Shown piece after piece: positions 1 to 6,878 of a stretch of 23,765 nucleotides of DNA. Source of the DNA: an uncultured Oscillospiraceae bacterium (lineage in GTDB: Bacteria > Bacillota > Clostridia > Oscillospirales > Acutalibacteraceae). The stretch's first letter is position 1, and the number at the start of each line of letters is the position of its first letter. The notes under the pieces are model-generated. The model had not been told where the DNA came from, did not search any database, and saw nothing but the letters and a program-made list of their open reading frames with translations. The stretch is from positions 1 through 23,765 of the forward strand of contig CAUFXR010000034.1 in assembly GCA_959596515.1 (NCBI GenBank), read 5' to 3'. The position numbers were made by a program, and so were the translations under genes.

Positions 1-69
1 AAGGTGAGGATTAATTTCTCATTTTAACTTGTACTAAATCTTGACATAGGATCATCCCTTTAGTGTCGG

Positions 70-98
70 AAAAGAAAAACGCGGCCGGTGTCTCCGTT
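70..98 (-). terminator. Possible weak terminator after the methyltransferase gene
   Basis: Reading the minus strand just past the methyltransferase stop codon there is an imperfect stem (AACGG pairing with CCG..TT around a GAGACACC loop region) followed by a T-rich run (TTTTTCTTTT). Stem pairing is short and contains a bulge, so the call rests mainly on position and the T tract. Confidence 0.3.
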
Positions 99-114
99 CC
101 TTGTTATGGTTTAC

Positions 115-1164
115 TTACTTTTCAGAATGTCGGCTGTAGTATTCGGAGACCGCTTCAAAGAAAGCATCAATGTTTTCCCAACGGGACATGGGTGGAATAT
201 CACAGCCGGATGAGGGTACAAAATTAGGATATTGGGCACAGGAATCCATCAGCTCAAAAACCGCTTTCCGGGTGAGCTCTGGGGTCCCGTTGCGGAAGAT
301 ACCAGCAGGATCGATATTCCCCATCACCAGAATATCTGAAGGGAATTTTTTCAACATTTCTGGCATGGAGATCGCATTGCCAAAGTGATAGGCTTTTGCG
401 CCGCAGGATAAAATTGAATCAAGGGTTTGAATAGTGGTGTTTCCACAATTGTGGTAAATGACCACAAAATCTTCGCTTTGCACAGCATCTACGATCCGCT
501 TACAGTAATTCCCGGAAAATTCCTGGGCTAAGGAGGGAGAAAGCAACCCGGCCAAAGGTTCAGCAATCACGACACCATCGGCCCCAGCCTCGCGGTAGGC
601 CTGTATGTAAGAGATCAGAAAAGAAGTTGCTTTTTCCAGTACAACGTGGACCATATCCGGTTCAGAAAAACAGTATACCATTGCCTCACTGACATCTAAA
701 AGCCGACCGGCCAGAGAAAAGGGACCAATTACGCCAGCAAATACTGGACGATCGGTGATAAGCTTTGAGGCTTTCCGAATGGCGTCGATATAAATTTTAG
801 TACGCCCTGCGCCTACCGGCGGAATCTCTAGTGCCTTTGCCTGAGCCAGTCTCTCATCCTCGTCGTCATCCGGGGAGAGCACCGCCTCGATGACAGTGGG
901 TACCTCATCTTCGGTTACCCGGATTTTTGCACCAAAGCATTCAGCCTCAATAGAGAGGTCCATCAGGCTGACCGATGCGCCGGCTTCAGGGGTGCGTTCA
1001 GCTACTGCTTTCATTCCGCGAGCCTGGATATCGCTGTCAGAAATTAGTTCTTTTACAGTAATATCCAACAGCTGGATCGAAGGAAACGACAGTACAGGGA
1101 TAGGTTTTTTCTGGGGAGCGGCCTTTTGAGCTTCGATCCATTGATACATATTTCCGAGAGCCAT
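115..1164 (-). CDS. Uroporphyrinogen-decarboxylase-family corrinoid methyltransferase (MtaA/MtbA-like)
   Basis: A 349-residue cytoplasmic protein of the UroD/MtaA/MtbA fold, which moves a methyl group to or from the cobalt of a corrinoid protein. The zinc-site pattern of the family is visible: His238-x-Cys240 in HNCGN, and Cys321 in SSGCDIPP; the zinc would activate a thiol or other methyl acceptor. The start is placed at the ATG at 1164 because AGGAGGCG (1173-1180) sits at good spacing; the frame stays open to 1275 but no ribosome binding site supports the longer form. It lies 126 bp downstream of the corrinoid protein gene on the same strand, consistent with one operon. Without a thiol-acceptor clue (no coenzyme M in Clostridia) it could be either the substrate:corrinoid enzyme, as in UroD-type O-demethylases of acetogens, or the second-step enzyme. 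True heme-pathway UroD is unlikely given the zinc motif and partner. Confidence 0.88.
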   Translation of the reverse strand: MALGNMYQWIEAQKAAPQKKPIPVLSFPSIQLLDITVKELISDSDIQARGMKAVAERTPEAGASVSLMDLSIEAECFGAKIRVTEDEVPTVIEAVLSPDDDEDERLAQAKALEIPPVGAGRTKIYIDAIRKASKLITDRPVFAGVIGPFSLAGRLLDVSEAMVYCFSEPDMVHVVLEKATSFLISYIQAYREAGADGVVIAEPLAGLLSPSLAQEFSGNYCKRIVDAVQSEDFVVIYHNCGNTTIQTLDSILSCGAKAYHFGNAISMPEMLKKFPSDILVMGNIDPAGIFRNGTPELTRKAVFELMDSCAQYPNFVPSSGCDIPPMSRWENIDAFFEAVSEYYSRHSEK

Positions 1165-1290
1165 GAAATTCACGCCTCCTGTTCTTTTGATTGTTGAAGA
1201 TACATTTAAAATTTGATATTGAAAAAGTCGGGTATTCCGTTTCAACATTGCTTGAAAAGCGATTAGCCCGGTCACCCGTTTAGCGTGTTC

Positions 1291-1935
1291 TCACGCAATG
1301 GAGCGACAAATTTCGACAGCGGCTTCCGCGGCGCTGGTAGCGTCCACGGTGTATTTATCGGCACCAATTTGCTCACAGAAGGCTTCGGTTACCGGCGCCC
1401 CGCCGATCATGATCTTAATTTTGTCCCGGATTCCAGCGGCTTCTGCGGCTTTTACGACATCCTCCATGACGCCCATGGTGGTAGTCAGAAGAGCAGAGCA
1501 GCAGATGATTTGGCAACCCTCTTTTTGAGCGGCTTCCACAAAGGCCTCAGGCGGGACATCTGTACCAAGATCTAGAACCTCCAGTCCCTTACCTTCCATC
1601 ATCATTTTGACCAGGTTCTTGCCAATATCATGCAGGTCTCCTTTGACAGTGCCAATGCATACCTTGCCGGCAGAAGTCACAGAGCCATCAGCCATCAAGG
1701 GCTTCAGTAGGGCAGCCCCCATGTTCATGGCCCTGGCAGCAACTAAAACTTCTGGTACGAAAACCTCGTTGTTTTTAAATTTTTCGCCGATGATTCCCAT
1801 GCCATCCAAAAGGCCTTCTTCCAGGATCTGCTGGGCGGGAATGCCCTCATCAATTGCCTGTTGGACCAAAGACTTTACGACCTTTGCCTTGCCGTGTTGT
1901 AAATTTTCAGAGATTTCTTTTAAAATTTCATTCAT
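1291..1935 (-). CDS. Methyltransferase cognate corrinoid protein (MtaC/MtbC/MttC-like, B12-binding)
   Basis: A 214-residue protein with the usual two-domain layout: an N-terminal helical cap (about residues 1-88; PVGEKFKN-type region at 48-56) and a C-terminal Rossmann-like cobalamin-binding domain (about 89-214). The base-off/His-on signature D-x-H-x-x-G is present as Asp100-Leu-His102-Asp-Ile-Gly105, so His102 should be the lower cobalt ligand. The later CSALLTTTM and GGAP segments fit the dimethylbenzimidazole-pocket strands of the family. It carries methyl groups between a substrate-specific methyltransferase and a second methyltransferase; the gene just downstream (115-1164) is the obvious partner. 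The start has a GGGAGG site (about 1945-1950). No reductive activator (RACo/RamA-like ferredoxin) or second methyltransferase is in the window. Length and motifs are normal for the family. Confidence 0.93.
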   Translation of the reverse strand: MNEILKEISENLQHGKAKVVKSLVQQAIDEGIPAQQILEEGLLDGMGIIGEKFKNNEVFVPEVLVAARAMNMGAALLKPLMADGSVTSAGKVCIGTVKGDLHDIGKNLVKMMMEGKGLEVLDLGTDVPPEAFVEAAQKEGCQIICCSALLTTTMGVMEDVVKAAEAAGIRDKIKIMIGGAPVTEAFCEQIGADKYTVDATSAAEAAVEICRSIA

Positions 1936-2567
1936 AAGTGATTGCCTCCCAAACAGTAATGAAGTGGTCGTCTCTCTCAGAAAAGCTTTTCGAAGAGAAC
2001 CCCTTTCTGTTTTAAAGCATACACCAGATTTTTACTGCCTTACTTGTACTTTCTTTTGTGATTTGGTAATCTCTTAATGTTTCAAAAGAAAATCCTAAAA
2101 CTTTCCGCCTGGGATTTTCAGAGGACGAAAAGGGAAAAATTTATCTTCTGAGAAGCTGATGTGATCTTTAGGGCTGTAATCATCTTATGGCCTGTGAGAA
2201 ATATTGCGTGGTAACGAAAATTTTGGCCAGCAACCGAAAAATATAGATCAACGATTTGTAAAAGTCCGATTCAAAGAGTAGAAAAAATAAAATATCGCCC
2301 GGGCCTGTGTAGTAAAAAACCTGTGCAGTAAAAAATTGAAAACTTTAAAAGAAAGGATGAAAAGATATTTTTAACTCGGTGAGCATGTCATCAAAAAAAT
2401 TGAATAAACGCTATGTGCAGGGGGCATCCCTAGAAAAAACACTTTAAGCTTTGCGTAAGGTGCCGGTCTTTAGCCTATTGGTATGCACCGGGAAATAGCA
2501 GGACAATAGAATTTACAAATGTAAGATTTTTACGCGGGAAAAGCGTAGATAAGGCCTTATCGGGCTG
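1936..2567. other. Gene-free stretch upstream of the corrinoid operon
   Basis: About 630 bp with no credible gene. It contains a 16-bp tandem direct repeat (2304-2335), a perfect 14-bp palindrome GATAAGGCCTTATC (2548-2561) and a small ACGC/GCGT stem (2532-2546) immediately past the regulator stop codon; neither hairpin has a T tract on the minus strand. I looked for a cobalamin riboswitch and for sigma-54 (-24/-12) boxes ahead of the corrinoid gene and could not make a convincing match. The promoter of the corrinoid operon should be here but I cannot place it. Confidence 0.6.
2304..2335. repeat. 16-bp tandem direct repeat
   Basis: Two adjacent copies of CCTGTGYAGTAAAAAA (2304-2319 and 2320-2335) differ only at one T/C. 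It lies upstream of the corrinoid operon. It could be a regulator-binding site or a simple slippage duplication; nothing else decides. Confidence 0.75.
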
Positions 2568-3827
2568 TTATCCCGTGGTTTTTAATTTATCGTGGTATTT
2601 GTTAGGCGTAACACCTGTAATCCGCTTAAAGACTTTGGTAAAATAACTTTGATCCATAAAACCGACCGCAATGGAAATATCGGTGATTCTAAGTCCATCA
2701 CATTTCAGAAGCGCCTTGCTTTTTGCGACGCGAACCTGATTTAAGTATTCATTGAAGGTAACGCCGATTTCTTGCTTGAATATCAGGCTCAGATACGGCG
2801 GAGAAAGATATACCTTGCGGGCAAGATCATCTAGTGTGATTTTCTCCGCATAGTGGGTGTCGATATATTGGGTGCAAAGATGCATAGCGTTGGCATGTCT
2901 AGCTCCTGTAAATTTGAAAATGCTATCCATAAGCTCGTTGGTAATGCCGGAAAGCCATAAGCAAAGCTCTTCGATATTATGAAAGGTTGAGAGCTTTTCG
3001 CCAAATCCCCGACTCCGCTGAAGAATCTGTTCCGCGTTGGCACCAGCGTCAATGGCAGCCCGCCCCATGAGTACCAGAAGCTCATAAATCTGGGCGCACA
3101 CTAGCTTGAAATTGCGGCCTGTGGAAAAAAGAATATGTCCCTCCAGTTCATTCAGGAGTTTTTGGGCTTTCCCTTTATCACCTTTTGAGATACTCTGCAG
3201 GAATTCCTTTTCTGTAGCTAAGGGATAGGCTGGAGGGGTATCTTCGTTTTTTAATTGCATCAGATAAGTTGTGATCTGTCCTTGAATCAGGTCAGACGAT
3301 TGGGCGCTGAGAAGCTGGTTTTCCCGTGAGACGTTATTCATAAAGCCAACAGCCATGAACAGAAGGTTAGAAAGATGATTTACTTTTTCTGTGGGAATAT
3401 ATGGAATTTTCTCTAAGATTTTTTTAGCCTGCTGCAGCTGATCTGAAGGTACATCAAAAAGCTCCGTTAAATCACAGTCGATATAATCCTGTTTTTCCAC
3501 CATTAAAAAGGGACCTACCGTAATTTTAGCGGCGCTTTTAATTTCGCCGAGAATAGGAGAAACAAAACAGGTCAATCCTTTGGGACAGTAATAGATATAT
3601 TTCCCACCAAACCGTTCCGCTTCTACCATTCCATAGTTTTGGGATTGAACGCAATGGCTTTTTTCCGAATGAAGGGCATCACAGAGCTCGCAGCTTTGAC
3701 AACCATAGCCGAACTCCTCTAGTACTGTCCCACCGGCATCAGAGATGGTACAGCCCAACCCTGATACACTAGAAAAGGCTTTGGCACATTCTTGCGCTAA
3801 AGTCAGATTAAAATTTTTATCAGACAT
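2568..3827 (-). CDS. AraC-family transcriptional regulator with N-terminal PocR-like sensory domain
   Basis: A 419-residue regulator. Residues about 5-170 resemble the PocR sensory domain: a cysteine-rich cluster (Cys43, Cys46, Cys49, Cys59, then Cys81 and Cys87) typical of that domain, known from the propanediol regulator PocR and from many clostridial regulators. The C-terminal 100 residues (about 318-415) form two AraC-type helix-turn-helix motifs, with the ITLDDLARKVYLSPPYLSLIF and ITDISIAVGFMDQSYFTKVFK helices and the conserved GVTPNKYH end. The start is put at the ATG at 3827 because AGAGGAAA precedes it; the ATG at 3866 has no ribosome binding site. It is on the same strand as, and about 630 bp upstream of, the corrinoid and methyltransferase genes, so it most likely controls them; it is also divergent from the sugar locus. 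The ligand is unknown; small alcohols or diols are the family precedent. Confidence 0.9.
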   Translation of the reverse strand: MSDKNFNLTLAQECAKAFSSVSGLGCTISDAGGTVLEEFGYGCQSCELCDALHSEKSHCVQSQNYGMVEAERFGGKYIYYCPKGLTCFVSPILGEIKSAAKITVGPFLMVEKQDYIDCDLTELFDVPSDQLQQAKKILEKIPYIPTEKVNHLSNLLFMAVGFMNNVSRENQLLSAQSSDLIQGQITTYLMQLKNEDTPPAYPLATEKEFLQSISKGDKGKAQKLLNELEGHILFSTGRNFKLVCAQIYELLVLMGRAAIDAGANAEQILQRSRGFGEKLSTFHNIEELCLWLSGITNELMDSIFKFTGARHANAMHLCTQYIDTHYAEKITLDDLARKVYLSPPYLSLIFKQEIGVTFNEYLNQVRVAKSKALLKCDGLRITDISIAVGFMDQSYFTKVFKRITGVTPNKYHDKLKTTG

Positions 3828-3908
3828 GATTATTTCCTCTATTCTATTTGGTTGTTGAATATCCATTAAAAATCACACAAAAAAGTATGATCTTAAAGCT
3901 TTACTAAA

Positions 3909-3937
3909 AGTATAAAAGGTAGCGCGGTGTTCTTCAA
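3909..3937 (-). promoter_or_regulatory. Sigma-A-type promoter for the AraC/PocR regulator
   Basis: On the minus strand TTGAAG (plus 3932-3937) and TATACT (plus 3909-3914) are separated by exactly 17 bp (3915-3931). It faces the regulator gene and would give a leader of about 75 nt before the ATG at 3827. Confidence 0.55.
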
Positions 3938-3949
3938 CCCTACAATTCT

Positions 3950-3985
3950 GATAGCGCCTGCGAATAAAATCGCTATCGTTTTTGC
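3950..3985 (+). terminator. Terminator-like hairpin
   Basis: GATAGCG (3950-3956) pairs perfectly with CGCTATC (3971-3977), followed by GTTTTTG. There is no gene on the plus strand just upstream, so it may end a short transcript or simply insulate the divergent promoter. Confidence 0.4.
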
Positions 3986-4352
3986 GCTTCAATCCTGGGA
4001 CATTTACCTGGGACTTTTAGCTGTAACAGAGGGAATACGAAAAGAAAAGTGGAATTTTATTCGAAAACTGATATAGTTGGGACCGTTTCGATACGTTTTA
4101 ATGTTTACTGATACATAGTAGTTTCTGCAGAATATGCCGTGAATTCTTCCTGCGGCACGGAAGGAATTTTATTATAAGAGAAAAAATTACTGAAAATTAG
4201 CGGAAGCAAAATTAAAATCATTATAGATAATAAAGTTTTTGAAAAAATTGAAGTGCCTAATAAACTTTTTTAAAAATTTTATTGGCGATTATTAATTTTC
4301 TGGCTAATCACTATTTTTTACAACCAAAGTTTTAACAAATGGTCAATTTTAT

Positions 4353-4373
4353 CATTATACGAAAAGTATAATG
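4353..4373. promoter_or_regulatory. Inverted repeat overlapping a TATAAT box (operator-like)
   Basis: CATTATAC-GAAAA-GTATAATG is a perfect 8-bp inverted repeat. Its right arm contains TATAAT (4367-4372) on the plus strand, so it could be an operator over a promoter. No good -35 box stands 16-18 bp upstream, so the promoter part is weak. Confidence 0.35.
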
Positions 4374-4437
4374 GCGTGTTTTGAATTTTCTACAATCCTA
4401 CAATATTGATTAAATCTGAGACTTTATCAAAATTTTT

Positions 4438-4487
4438 AAAAGCGCTATTTTATTGCTTTATTGCGGTAAAACGGCGCTTTTATCTTT
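4438..4487 (+). terminator. Intrinsic terminator, probably bidirectional
   Basis: AAAAGCGC (4438-4445) pairs with GCGCTTTT (4474-4481); pairing continues inward between TATTTTA and TAAAACG with two mismatches. A T-rich tail (ATCTTTTAT) follows on the plus strand, and the minus strand also ends in a T-rich run. No recognised gene precedes it on either strand within 450 bp. Confidence 0.5.
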
Positions 4488-4728
4488 TATATTGTGTGTT
4501 GTACCCCAAAATCCACATAAAGAGGCAAATGTTAAAAAATATTTGAGCAACTTATGTTAAAAATTATAGGATGCCGTCAGAAAAATAGCAATAGGAAACC
4601 TCCGGAATTTCAGTGGTCCCTGAAAATTGCACCCGATATATTAAAAAAATACTCCTGAATTTATGTAGGTTTTGTTATATGATCAATATGCAACCAACTA
4701 AGGCTGTACCAAAACTTGCATGGGGCGA

Positions 4729-4910
4729 GTGGAAAATAAAAAAGTTAAAAAGCAATTAGCCGGTTTATTGCGTTAGTCTCTTGGCTGCTGCTACAGTGGC
4801 ATCCTGCGGCAGCAATGGGGAAAATAATTCCAGTACGCTTAATATCGAAAGTGATAGTTTGGCTACCGAGGAAACGATTGACGAAGAAGTTACTTGTACA
4901 GCTTTAACCT
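4729..4910 (+). pseudogene. N-terminal remnant of a sugar-binding lipoprotein (ABC solute-binding protein)
   Basis: From a GTG at 4729 the sequence reads VENKKVKKQLAGLL and then hits a TAG. Removing one base (C4771) continues as VSLLAAATVASC followed by GSNGENNSST, a textbook lipoprotein signal: basic n-region, hydrophobic core, VASC lipobox with Cys at 4805-4807 and a Ser/Asn/Glu-rich linker. So a one-base insertion breaks the signal peptide. The frame then runs to about 4907 and loses resemblance to a binding protein, being replaced by a different remnant. The C-terminal part of a binding protein occurs 2 kb further on (6879-7421), just before the permease genes, so both pieces probably come from one ancestral gene. 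The gene cannot make a working importer subunit as it stands. Confidence 0.65.
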
Positions 4911-4997
4911 ACTTTAGAATTTGGAACAGGCGGTTTATGAGGGATTGTTGGTGCGGGAAATAACCGTTTAAATATTTTTATAGCTTTCAAGATTCCC
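4908..4997 (+). pseudogene. Short remnant resembling a phosphohexomutase (phosphoglucomutase/phosphomannomutase) N-terminus
   Basis: In the frame beginning 4908 the translation is PTLEFGTGGL, a TGA, then GIVGAGNNRLNIF. This matches the well-known N-terminal block of Firmicute PgcA-type phosphoglucomutases (LEFGT-GGLRG, then GxGTNRMN). The TGA stands exactly where the conserved arginine codon should be, and CGA to TGA would explain it. Similarity fades after about 4985. Only some 30 codons are recognisable. It is fused directly after the lipoprotein remnant, which suggests a deletion junction near 4907-4917. The match is from memory of the family pattern, not a search. Confidence 0.45.
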
Positions 4998-5180
4998 TGA
5001 AATGGAAAGAGACAGTATCCTAGTAGCAGGTAAGGCATATTGTTGAAAATTTCACGATATTGTTATGATTGTGCGCAGGATAGCTCATAGGGGTCACCAA
5101 ACAAAAAATTTTAATAATATATTGCAATACCTCAAAGTAGGCTCAGAGGGGTTGAGCGACTATAAAATAGGGGAATGAAA

Positions 5181-5828
5181 ATGTATCGCAGCTATGGAAA
5201 AATAACGAAAACTATCATATACGGCGACAGCATTTCAACGGGTGCTTTTGGTGGCGGCTATGGAAAGCTTTTAAAGGCCGCTTTGGATATCCCGGTTTTG
5301 ATTAATCATGCGGTAAGCGGCGGCATTTCTTATGGCACGCCGGATAATTTAGTATCACTGTTGGAGAATCAAAGCAACATCCGTTCGGACGCGGATTTGA
5401 TTATTGTCTGGCATGGGACCAACGATTGGTATTGGGGAGTAAAAGCGGATTCTCAAGAGAGCGGTTTATCTGTTTACCGTTATGGATTGGAGCATTGTAT
5501 TAGATTTTTACAGCAGAATGAACCGAACGCTCAGATCCTATGTCCAACTCCCCTATACCGTTATCAAGAGTCGTATGGGAGGAGTGAGGCTGGAGATGCC
5601 TATGTGACGCCAAACTAGGCGGGCTGTACAATGAAGGACTTTCATGATGTGTTGATGGATACTGCAAAAAAATTGTGCTTTACTGTGGTTGACGTCAGAA
5701 CGCAAACAAATATCAATGCTTTCAACAGTTCCGTCTATTTGCCTGATGGGGTCCATCCGTCAGAAAAAGGACAGAAACGGGTTTGTGCAGCGTTGTGTAA
5801 TGCCATTAACGGTCTATATTTTGAATAA
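5181..5828 (+). pseudogene. SGNH/GDSL-type hydrolase gene interrupted by one in-frame TAG
   Basis: The frame carries the SGNH blocks in order: block I GDSIS near the N-terminus (nucleophile serine), a block II-like glycine in SGGISYG, block III GTNDWYWG, and block V DGVHPSEKG with the Asp/His pair. A TAG at 5616-5618 lies between blocks III and V, and the frame resumes without shift (AGCTMKDFHDVL onward) to a TAA at 5828, giving about 215 codons in all, a normal length for a small SGNH esterase. The ATG at 5181 is preferred because AGGGG (5169-5173) is 7 nt away; the ATG at 5175 is too close. As read, the product lacks the catalytic Asp/His. A CAG to TAG change would explain it. No signal peptide, so a cytoplasmic carbohydrate deacetylase/esterase is the likely ancestral role. 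Stop-codon read-through is possible but unsupported. Confidence 0.8.
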
Positions 5829-5929
5829 AACGAAAATAGCGTTTGACTTCTGTGTGGTAAAGATAAAGCAAAGGGCTTGTTTGTGACTTGCCTTGGAAGG
5901 AACTTCTACAGTCATGCATAAAAGTCGAA

Positions 5930-5992
5930 AACTCCAAAGGGCCGAAAGCCATAGCCTGAATTTCAGGTTATGGCTTTCGGCCCTTTGGAGTT
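5930..5992. repeat. 63-nt near-perfect palindrome (31-bp-arm hairpin)
   Basis: The arms beginning AACTCCAAAGGGCCGAAAGC and ending in its exact complement GCTTTCGGCCCTTTGGAGTT are symmetric about 5961. The only internal departure is one G/T pair (5954 with 5968), which still wobble-pairs in RNA. No T tract follows (ATTGAGTG), so it is not a standard intrinsic terminator, though it lies 100 bp past the SGNH gene and may end transcription in either direction. Confidence 0.85.
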
Positions 5993-6878
5993 ATTGAGTG
6001 AAAGTCGTCCTTACAAACATTTCATTTTGATAATGTCAGATTTGGATAGATGTGTTGTGAATCAAGGATTTTAGTGATAACAAAATAAAGTACAAAGTCT
6101 AGTCACATTAATGCGAGAAACTGTTGCGGCTATTTCTGAAAACGTGAGAGCTCCAGTGGGAATTTGAGAAAAATTCGAAGGAGCGCAGATGGCTATGCCG
6201 TGGGCATTCTGGAATACCGGACCGCTTTAGGTGCTCGTATCGCAAGTCGGTGCTGTAGGATTTAAAGAACGTACATTTGAAGCCGGAATTCAAACATTGG
6301 CGTATTTCCCAATACCATCTGGTTTTACTTGATTAATAAGTTTCAGCTTAAAAAGAAAGAAAAAACGCCATAAACACTAACCAAAACAGGACCTTTTATT
6401 TGGCTATCAGAGGGTGAAAAGGGTAATACAAGGTCGTTCCTGCGAAAACGAGTTAACTCAAGAGCTGTTTCATCAATATCTTACTGGATAGAATATTCTT
6501 GCAGCATTTAATGAAGATCGAAGAAAAGCAGGGTTAAAGTTTCGAAAAAAAGCAAACAGCTGGAATAAAATTCATCTGTAATATCTGGATGAAACAAAAG
6601 ATAATTGTTCCCACACATTTTCCAGGCTTGCCCATAAGAAACCTAACTCGGTGAACTGAAAGAGTTTCCCAAAAAACAAATCGAAGATGGAACCGACGCA
6701 TATGAGGATTTTTCACCGCATAGTTGAAGGATATCGCTTCAACTGAAAAAGATGCTGCCGAGACTCTTGTGGTAAACTTGGCCCTTAAACATAATCGTTA
6801 GTTTACCCGTTTTTAACTTGAGGAGTTAGTAGCAGGGAGTTTCAACTTTTTCGATGTTGTTCCCGGTATTCTGCAATA
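5993..6878 (+). other. Decayed, stop-riddled coding debris between the hairpin and the binding-protein remnant
   Basis: No intact gene. Several plus-strand stretches look like old coding sequence. At 6111-6167 an ATG-led frame reads METVAAIS-like then NVRAPVGI before a TGA. At about 6677-6724 a frame reads KQIEDGTDAYEDFSPHS. From 6724 to about 6879 a single frame gives LKDIASTEKDAAETLVVN, then LALKHNR, TAG, FTRF, TAA, LEELVAGSFNFFDVVPGILQ and TAG. The stops there are TAG/TAA, each one C-to-T change from CAG/CAA. I do not recognise the parent families. Some of this could be the missing middle of the solute-binding protein, but I cannot show it. Confidence 0.5.

Larger units (their letters stand above)
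3828..4728. other. Long non-coding, A+T-rich intergenic stretch
   Basis: About 900 bp between the divergent regulator gene and the sugar-locus remnants, with no credible gene on either strand. It holds the regulator promoter (3909-3937, minus), two terminator-like hairpins (3950-3985 and 4438-4487), an 8-bp perfect inverted repeat (4353-4373), and a further hairpin at 4137-4170 in which CCGTG/CACGG and AATTC-TTCC/GGAAGGAATT are mutually exclusive pairings. Two segments, 3906-3952 and 4362-4410, share AAAAGTATAA, GTGTT and CCTACAATnnTGAT in the same order. Confidence 0.6.

Noticed and set aside
45..75. TTGACA near 44-49 as a plus-strand promoter
   Set aside because: No acceptable -10 box lies 16-18 bp downstream, and it would point into the 3' end of a minus-strand gene.
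1165..1275. N-terminal extension of the methyltransferase to 1275
   Set aside because: The extension has no ribosome binding site, while AGGAGGCG stands directly before the ATG at 1164.
1936..2567. Cobalamin riboswitch ahead of the corrinoid operon
   Set aside because: No B12-box-like conserved segment or multi-helix core could be found on the minus strand; only small stems and a tandem repeat.
4781..4963. A 60-residue small lipoprotein gene
   Set aside because: It starts inside a frameshifted signal peptide and its second half is out-of-frame mutase-like sequence, so it is a chimera of two remnants.
5616..5618. Pyrrolysine codon in the SGNH hydrolase
   Set aside because: Pyrrolysine is known from methylamine methyltransferases; no pyl gene is in the window and TAG ends another gene here normally.
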